From NCBI GenBank assembly GCA_018711775.1, contig DVHV01000054.1, positions 1-10,520 of the forward strand: a stretch of 10,520 nt of DNA, given 5' to 3'. Positions within the stretch are counted from its first letter, which is position 1. Every line of letters begins with the position of its first letter. Position numbers and translations under genes: made by a program. The notes below the pieces were generated by a model that saw nothing but the letters and a program-made list of their open reading frames with translations, was not told where the DNA came from and did not search any database. The stretch comes from Candidatus Onthocola stercoravium. GTDB lineage: Bacteria > Bacillota_I > Bacilli_A > RF39 > UBA660. This document shows, one piece after another, positions 6,726 to 10,520 of this stretch.

Positions 6726-6734
6726 ATTATAGCA
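6726..6734 (-). promoter_or_regulatory. Extended -10 promoter of the rimP-truB operon
   Basis: On the minus strand TGCTATAAT (6734-6726) is a consensus extended -10 element. No good -35 is visible at 16-18 bases. Transcription would start near 6719, only about 8 bases before the leader hairpin, giving a leader of roughly 50 bases. Confidence 0.72.
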
Positions 6735-6770
6735 TAGTTTCTTTGGAATTAAAAGAAAAATTTACAGTCA

Positions 6771-7091
6771 TCAATTATTTTTTTGCTTTTTCTCGATTAT
6801 TTCTCTTACTTTTTCTACACTTAGATTACTAGCTTTAGCTATATCTTCAAAAGGGGTACCTACTTTATAGAAATTCTTTATCATTTCTATTTTAGTTTGC
6901 TCAACACCTTCATCATATGCTAATTGTTTTCTGTATTATGTTTTAATTATTGTTCTTCCTCATGAGTAAATGGATAAATAAATCCCTTTTCACTATATTT
7001 CATTAATGCTTCACCATACTCCCTTATTATCTCATCACTCGGATAAAAAGTCTTTCAATGTCATATCAAGCATAAGTAAATAATTGTACTA
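6771..7091 (-). pseudogene. Decayed C-terminal part of an Rpn-type PD-(D/E)XK nuclease gene (copy 2)
   Basis: No intact frame exists, but three pieces in successive frames join into a typical Rpn/transposase-like tail. The first is NYLLMLDMTLKDFLSE (about 7087-7038), ended by TGA. The second is DEIIREYGEALMKYSEKGF and IYPFTHEEEQ, ended by TAA. The third is LAYDEGVEQTKIEMIKNF, then YKVGTPFEDIAKASNLSVEK, ending at 6771. The last piece aligns with the tail of the neighbouring copy (AYNDGV.GVEQKEIEVIKNM.., then a helix-turn-helix-like NISEDEIEKM end). The N-terminus and the nuclease core are missing. It lies just after the other copy's stop, which suggests tandem duplication followed by decay. 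The rimP promoter begins about 37 bases downstream. Confidence 0.7.
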
Positions 7092-7093
7092 CT

Positions 7094-7416
7094 TTATTTA
7101 TCTAGATTATTCTCTTTAATCATTTTTTCTATTTCATCTTCACTTATATTTAATGTTTTTGCAATCGTTGAAATTGGAAGTTTTAATTCAAGCATATTTT
7201 TAATAACTTCTATTTCTTTTTGTTCAACACCTTGAACAACACCATCATTATAAGCTATATCCAATTCTGTATTATGAAGCATCTCTTTTTCTCTGCATCT
7301 TTTCTTAATACTTGCTTTAATATATGTTCTAGTATTTCTTTCCCTTTAGGAGATGCTACAATTGCTTTAAAGCAGTTATCATCCGATCCCTTTACCGTAT
7401 TATTATTTTTATTCAT
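7094..7416 (-). pseudogene. Rpn-type PD-(D/E)XK nuclease gene with its catalytic core deleted (copy 1)
   Basis: The N-terminal piece (ATG at 7416 to a stop at 7255) reads MNKNNNTVKGSDDNCFKAIV, then ASPKGKEILEHILKQVLRKD, the usual opening of this family (SDDxxFK..., then a helix). In a different frame from about 7300 to 7094 follows the tail CREKEMLHNTELDIAYNDGV, GVEQKEIEVIKNMLELK, then STIAKTLNISEDEIEKMIKE. Full-length members are around 300 residues, so about 200 residues including the nuclease motifs are gone and the junction is frameshifted. The tail keeps an open frame with its own ATG at 7282 (62 residues) but only a weak AGAG upstream. It is most likely a dead gene. The alternative, a retained small tail protein, is discussed in the findings. 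Confidence 0.72.
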
Positions 7417-7563
7417 TAACCAAAATCTCTCTTTCTTTAATAGAAAGAAAAATACTTATAAGCTAGTTTGATGGAATTCCCAAAGTAATTTTCTTACTTG
7501 GTTAGTTATGCTATCACACTAATAAAGTCTTGTCCATAGGAGATTTTGTCTACTTTTGTTGAA
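7417..7563. other. Intergenic stretch with two imperfect hairpins and no clear gene
   Basis: This holds no supportable gene and no terminator with a U tract after the UPF0316 gene. Two inverted repeats are present: TTTCTTT/AAAGAAA (7432-7438, 7444-7450), and CCAAAGTAA with TTACTTGG (7480-7488, 7494-7501) with one bulge. A short minus-strand frame reads TNQVRKLLWEFHQTSL then stop. I do not recognise it, and it has no start or context. Confidence 0.5.
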
Positions 7564-8076
7564 CTATTTTATCAAACCATTTTGAATATACTTATTTTCA
7601 TTTATTACGACAAAAGCATCTGGATCATTTTTACGAATAATTTTCGTTAAATTTTTTAGTTTACTTTTATTAAGATGAATTATTAGCATATCTTTCTTGG
7701 TTTTTTGATGAGTATTTTTTAAGTTAATTACTGATGCACCAAATCCGGAGTCACGAATTTCTTTTAGCATTTTTGGTTCTAAAGATGTTTTAGTTATAAC
7801 TTGAACTCCGATGAGTCCTTCAAAAAAGTGAGTAGATATAAATGTCCCAATATAGGTTCCTGCTGCATAACCGCCGGCATAAAATATAGGAATTAAAATC
7901 GAGTCAATATTGGTATTTAAAGCCTCACGAGCCGCATAGAACCAAATTAAGACCTCAAAAAAAGCAACAATAGCAGGTGTAAAGTTTTTTCCCTTTACTA
8001 CTAGGACAGTTCTCACTGTACCTAAGCTTACATCTACTATTCTTGCTAAAAATATTTTAATACATATAAATAACAT
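7564..8076 (-). CDS. UPF0316 membrane protein (DUF5698 plus DUF2179, YebE-like)
   Basis: The N-terminal half has three hydrophobic segments (about 3-24, 33-52 and 58-82) with family hallmarks: FLARIVDVSLGTVRTVLVVKGK at 9-30, FFEVLIWFYAAREAL at 39-53, and AGGYAAGTYIGTFI at 67-80. The soluble C-terminal half (about 91-170) matches DUF2179: VQVITKTSLEPKMLKEIRDSGFGASVI, a basic HQKTKKDML stretch and KIIRKNDPDAFVVINE. The family (B. subtilis YebE) has no established function. DUF2179 also occurs in YitT-type proteins and resembles a small regulatory ligand-binding fold. The start is backed by AAAGGTGA just upstream. It is the last gene of a three-gene group, 11 bases after the zinc-ribbon gene. 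Length is normal for the family. Confidence 0.88.
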   Translation of the reverse strand: MLFICIKIFLARIVDVSLGTVRTVLVVKGKNFTPAIVAFFEVLIWFYAAREALNTNIDSILIPIFYAGGYAAGTYIGTFISTHFFEGLIGVQVITKTSLEPKMLKEIRDSGFGASVINLKNTHQKTKKDMLIIHLNKSKLKNLTKIIRKNDPDAFVVINENKYIQNGLIK

Positions 8077-8087
8077 ATTATCACCTT

Positions 8088-8360
8088 TTATCTAATTACA
8101 TTAATTAGTATGGTTAATATAATTAAAAATAAAAGTACAATTATGATAACGGCAAGCCCTAAGGCTTTATTTTCCTTAGGTTTGCGATATTCTATATTAT
8201 TTTCTCTACCGTATTTTTCACTTAGTAGTTCAATACGTTCGTTATGTCTATCATTCATTTTACGTTGATAATCTATTTGTTCTTGATCCATCAGTGTTCC
8301 ACAGAACTTACAAGTTACACCACGATTAGGTAATGGTTTTCCACATCTTTTACAGTTCAT
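8088..8360 (-). CDS. Small zinc-ribbon protein with a C-terminal membrane anchor
   Basis: The 90-residue product has two CxxC pairs (C3/C6 and C17/C20), a compact zinc-ribbon knuckle. A charged, probably helical segment follows (about 24-62), then one strong membrane helix (about 67-89, ALGLAVIIIVLLFLIILTIL) near the end. The zinc ribbon should therefore face the cytoplasm as a tail-anchored module. Such proteins are common in Bacillota and their function is unknown. A protein-protein or nucleic-acid contact role is typical of zinc ribbons but cannot be claimed here. The AGGAG before its ATG overlaps the stop of the upstream surface-protein gene (8 bases apart), so it is co-expressed with that gene. 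Confidence 0.85.
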   Translation of the reverse strand: MNCKRCGKPLPNRGVTCKFCGTLMDQEQIDYQRKMNDRHNERIELLSEKYGRENNIEYRKPKENKALGLAVIIIVLLFLIILTILINVIR

Positions 8361-8368
8361 AATAACTC

Positions 8369-10357
8369 CTAAGATAATGTTTGGCCAATGTAAGTAATCT
8401 TAGCATAACCGTTACCGGCATGCCCAGTTTCGGTTCCACCAGTTGTGGATTCAAAAGCAGTATTACCGGCATGGGTACTAGCATTTGTTAAATAATAACT
8501 ATCATTAAGCAGGCACCCATTTGGATAACTTGAAGCAGTTGATTCAGTATAAACATAACCAGAGCCACCGCCACCGCCAGCATAACGATTATTTGTTTCG
8601 CCATTGTAATGTCCAGCAGCACCACCGCCGTACCAGCCGCCGCCACCGGCACCATTGGAGTATATCGATGTGCTTTGATATCTAGTGCCTGTATTACCAC
8701 CGATACCAAATACGCCAGCATTTCCATAATAAGCTTTTTCTTCCGCTGTTCCACCGGAACCGCCAGCAGTTTGTGTTCCGCCTTTGCCACTATAATAAGC
8801 ATATGATGAATTATAATGTTCGCCAGCAACACCAGTTGCGCCACCACCGGCACCACCTAGAGCATAAATGCTTGATGATTGATAGAACGATCCACCACCA
8901 CCGCCAGCGACAATTACACGAGAATACAAGTCATTTTGATTAATACGGATATCGGTCGCACCACCACCAGCACCACCACGGTATCCAGCAGATCCACCAC
9001 CGTTTACTCCGCCACCAGAAGTCGCAGTAGAACTATTAGATGTGCCATATCCACCTTTGCCACCTGTATTAATATATAAAGTATCACCAGCATTTAAATA
9101 AATATACCCTTTAGAATAGCCACCATTTCCTCCAGGAGCAATTTCTTCGTTATAAGAACCTCCTTGAGCACCCCATACTTGTAAATAATAATATCCAGAT
9201 ACTTCGATTGGCACAGTTTGAACGCCTGATGAATAATCATAAATACCATTAAATACATAATTATCTTCTGTTGTGGTGGTAAGAATTGATGAGGTATTAC
9301 CAGAGGCATCAACAGCATATGCTTTAAATTCTGTTCCGTTTGGATCGACATTTTCAAAAGTATAAGTGTTATCAGAACTTGAAACATAGTTAGCTCCAGC
9401 ATCTGCACTATAATAATATGTTGTTGGATTTGTTCCAGCATTACTATCATTTAAAGTAACTGTATTTGCAGAAAGTTGCATACTTTGGATAATTGGGCCA
9501 TCTGCTACATTTAAGTAAGCAACACAACTTGTTCTACTTGTAGCTGCAATAACCACTTTTTGGTTTTGAATAGATAATGTTGATGTTCCAGTACAAGCTG
9601 ATTCACTACCCAACTCATAATAGACATTTGATGGAATTGTATCAGCTTCATAATAGGTCGACGAACCAGCTTTAGCTTGAATATACAATTTAAGTTGAAT
9701 GTCAACATCTATAGCATCCATATAAGCAGTACATACATCTTTACCAGTGGCATCAACGGTAAACATGTTTTCTTCATCACTATAACTTAAAGATGAACCA
9801 TTTTCACAACTACTCTTTTCGGTATTAAGCACATAACCAATGCTTGGTAAGGCAGTTGTTTCTAATTTAGTATATTCACCTTCAATACCATTACCATCAG
9901 AATCAATATTTTGAGCATAGACATTTAAAGTTAAATCTAGATTAGCAGTTGAATCAAAGTAAAGATAGCATACATCATGGCCATAGGCTGTAATATCTGC
10001 TTCATAGGTTGCAGGATTATAATTTATTGTTGAACCATTAGTACAATAACTCTTGCCTTCATTATAGGCATAGCCAGCTTCTGGTATATAAGGATATAGC
10101 GCATACGAACCTAAACCGTTGCCATTGGTATCACGCTCTTCAGCCATAACCCGAACATCCAAATCAGCAATTTTACCTGTCGAACCACCAATAATTGGTG
10201 TAACATCAGTAACTTGGTAATAAGCATAAGTTATAAAAATTCCAACACACGCTAAAAGAAATACTACTAATCCACCGACTAGAGGTATTTTATGTTTCTT
10301 TAAGGTATCAGTTACATCTTTATTAAACAATTCTTTTAATTGTGCTAATTTTTTCAT
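8369..10357 (-). CDS. Membrane-anchored surface protein with Cys-pair repeats and a glycine-rich domain
   Basis: A basic cytoplasmic N-terminus (1-23) and one membrane helix (about 25-46) form an uncleaved signal anchor, so the remaining 600 or so residues face outside. Three degenerate repeats of about 70 residues follow (about 66-136, 139-214, 217-283). Each has one Cys pair 23-25 residues apart (C105/C130, C184/C209, C255/C278), likely disulfides. Repeats 1 and 2 contain DTNGNG and DSDGNG loops like calcium-binding turns. Residues 285-360 look like an Ig/FN3-like module (TTYYYSADAGANY, FKAYAVDASGNTS). From about 368 a glycine-rich domain begins (YYLQVWGAQGGS, GGGATDIRIN, RVIVAGGGGGS, GGSGGTAEE, GGGGWYGGG, GGGGSGYVY), similar in pattern to bacterial Gly-rich domains and to the glycine-rich part of ALK/LTK receptors. 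No LPXTG signal is present. Adhesion or cell-surface binding is inferred, not shown. AAGAGG lies 3 bases before the ATG. Confidence 0.85.
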   Translation of the reverse strand: MKKLAQLKELFNKDVTDTLKKHKIPLVGGLVVFLLACVGIFITYAYYQVTDVTPIIGGSTGKIADLDVRVMAEERDTNGNGLGSYALYPYIPEAGYAYNEGKSYCTNGSTINYNPATYEADITAYGHDVCYLYFDSTANLDLTLNVYAQNIDSDGNGIEGEYTKLETTALPSIGYVLNTEKSSCENGSSLSYSDEENMFTVDATGKDVCTAYMDAIDVDIQLKLYIQAKAGSSTYYEADTIPSNVYYELGSESACTGTSTLSIQNQKVVIAATSRTSCVAYLNVADGPIIQSMQLSANTVTLNDSNAGTNPTTYYYSADAGANYVSSSDNTYTFENVDPNGTEFKAYAVDASGNTSSILTTTTEDNYVFNGIYDYSSGVQTVPIEVSGYYYLQVWGAQGGSYNEEIAPGGNGGYSKGYIYLNAGDTLYINTGGKGGYGTSNSSTATSGGGVNGGGSAGYRGGAGGGATDIRINQNDLYSRVIVAGGGGGSFYQSSSIYALGGAGGGATGVAGEHYNSSYAYYSGKGGTQTAGGSGGTAEEKAYYGNAGVFGIGGNTGTRYQSTSIYSNGAGGGGWYGGGAAGHYNGETNNRYAGGGGGSGYVYTESTASSYPNGCLLNDSYYLTNASTHAGNTAFESTTGGTETGHAGNGYAKITYIGQTLS

Positions 10358-10381
10358 ATGCCTCTTACCTATCCTATAAAC

Positions 10382-10410
10382 ATTTTAAAATAATATCTTC
10401 ATAAAGTCAA
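10382..10410 (-). promoter_or_regulatory. Strong sigma-A type promoter for the surface-protein operon
   Basis: On the minus strand TTGACT (10410-10405) and TAAAAT (10387-10382) are separated by exactly 17 bases. Transcription would start near 10375, giving a leader of about 18 bases before the ATG at 10357. Confidence 0.78.
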
Positions 10411-10437
10411 TTTTTTTTACAAATAAATGTGACTTTT

Positions 10438-10485
10438 AAGTTAAAATGTCCGCTTTTTTAAATTGATTTACAAGTTAAAATGTCC
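10438..10485 (+). repeat. Two direct copies of a 14-bp motif, possible mobile-element end
   Basis: AAGTTAAAATGTCC occurs at 10438-10451 and again at 10472-10485, 34 bases apart. A looser variant (ACAAATAAATGTGAC, about 10419-10433) lies to the left. Spaced direct repeats of GGACATTTTAACTT type are, from memory, found at the ends of IS21-family elements, where the transposase binds. If so, an element continues to the right of the window. No transposase sequence is visible here, so an operator for the adjacent promoter is an alternative. Confidence 0.45.
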
Positions 10486-10520
10486 TATTGAAAATTACAA
10501 TGTAAAAAATTGAATTTTAA

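Noticed and set aside
7220..7471. 83-residue plus-strand hydrophobic frame
   Set aside because: It is opposite the decayed Rpn gene. The apparent hydrophobicity comes from reading Lys/Asn-rich codons in reverse, and no ribosome binding site is present.
8488..8856. Minus-strand 122-residue frame and similar frames at 9094-9450 and 9511-9708
   Set aside because: They are other-frame readings of the repetitive glycine-rich surface-protein gene and have no family features.
8520..9140. Repeated GCCACCGCC-like blocks, considered as a CRISPR or tandem DNA repeat
   Set aside because: They are glycine codon runs in the surface-protein frame. The spacing is irregular and there are no spacers.
1..10520. 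tRNA, rRNA, CRISPR array or replication origin
   Set aside because: I saw no cloverleaf with a CCA-type end, rRNA block, regular repeat-spacer array or DnaA-box cluster on reading both strands. A covariance-model scan was not possible.

Overview
The window is AT-rich (about 30% G+C by eye) with short intergenic gaps, strong AGGAGG-type ribosome binding sites and the gene order rimP-nusA-ylxR-infB-rbfA-truB. That points to a low-G+C Bacillota, probably a gut-associated member of the Bacilli (RF39, Erysipelotrichales or Acholeplasma-like lineages). TGG encodes Trp and TGA occurs only as a stop, so this is not a code-4 mycoplasma. Every intact gene except the first is on the minus strand.

Layout from left to right. 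Positions 1-76 look like the outer end of an IS3-family insertion sequence. A plus-strand DUF1016/YhcG-type PD-(D/E)XK nuclease gene follows (174-1061). It contains a perfect 27-bp palindrome and apparently lacks about 8 conserved residues, and a small relic of a second copy lies just after it. From 6740 down to 1152 on the minus strand runs the translation/transcription factor operon. It has an extended -10 promoter, a terminator-like leader hairpin, a single-domain rimP, nusA, ylxR, infB, rbfA, an acetyltransferase-like gene of unknown function and truB, and it ends at a hairpin built into the truB stop codon. Its products act on 30S maturation (RimP, RbfA), initiation (IF2), transcription elongation and termination (NusA), RNase P modulation (YlxR) and tRNA pseudouridine-55 (TruB). 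ylxQ and ylxP, which sit in this operon in Bacillus, are absent.

Positions 6771-7416 hold two tandem, decayed copies of an Rpn-type (PD-(D/E)XK transposase-like) nuclease gene. One keeps its N-terminus and its C-terminal tail, the other only C-terminal parts. From 10410 down to 7564 a strong promoter drives three closely spaced genes: a 662-residue membrane-anchored surface protein with three Cys-pair repeats and a large glycine-rich domain, a small zinc-ribbon membrane protein, and a UPF0316 membrane protein. The right edge carries a repeated 14-bp motif that may be the end of another mobile element.

The most unusual observations are the palindrome in the nuclease gene, the one-domain RimP, an A8 run that decides whether the acetyltransferase-like protein overlaps truB, the surviving C-terminal tail of the decayed Rpn gene, and the modular glycine-rich surface protein. 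I see no convincing complete new system. The DUF1016 gene, its relic and the IS end form a small mobile or defence-like patch beside a core operon.
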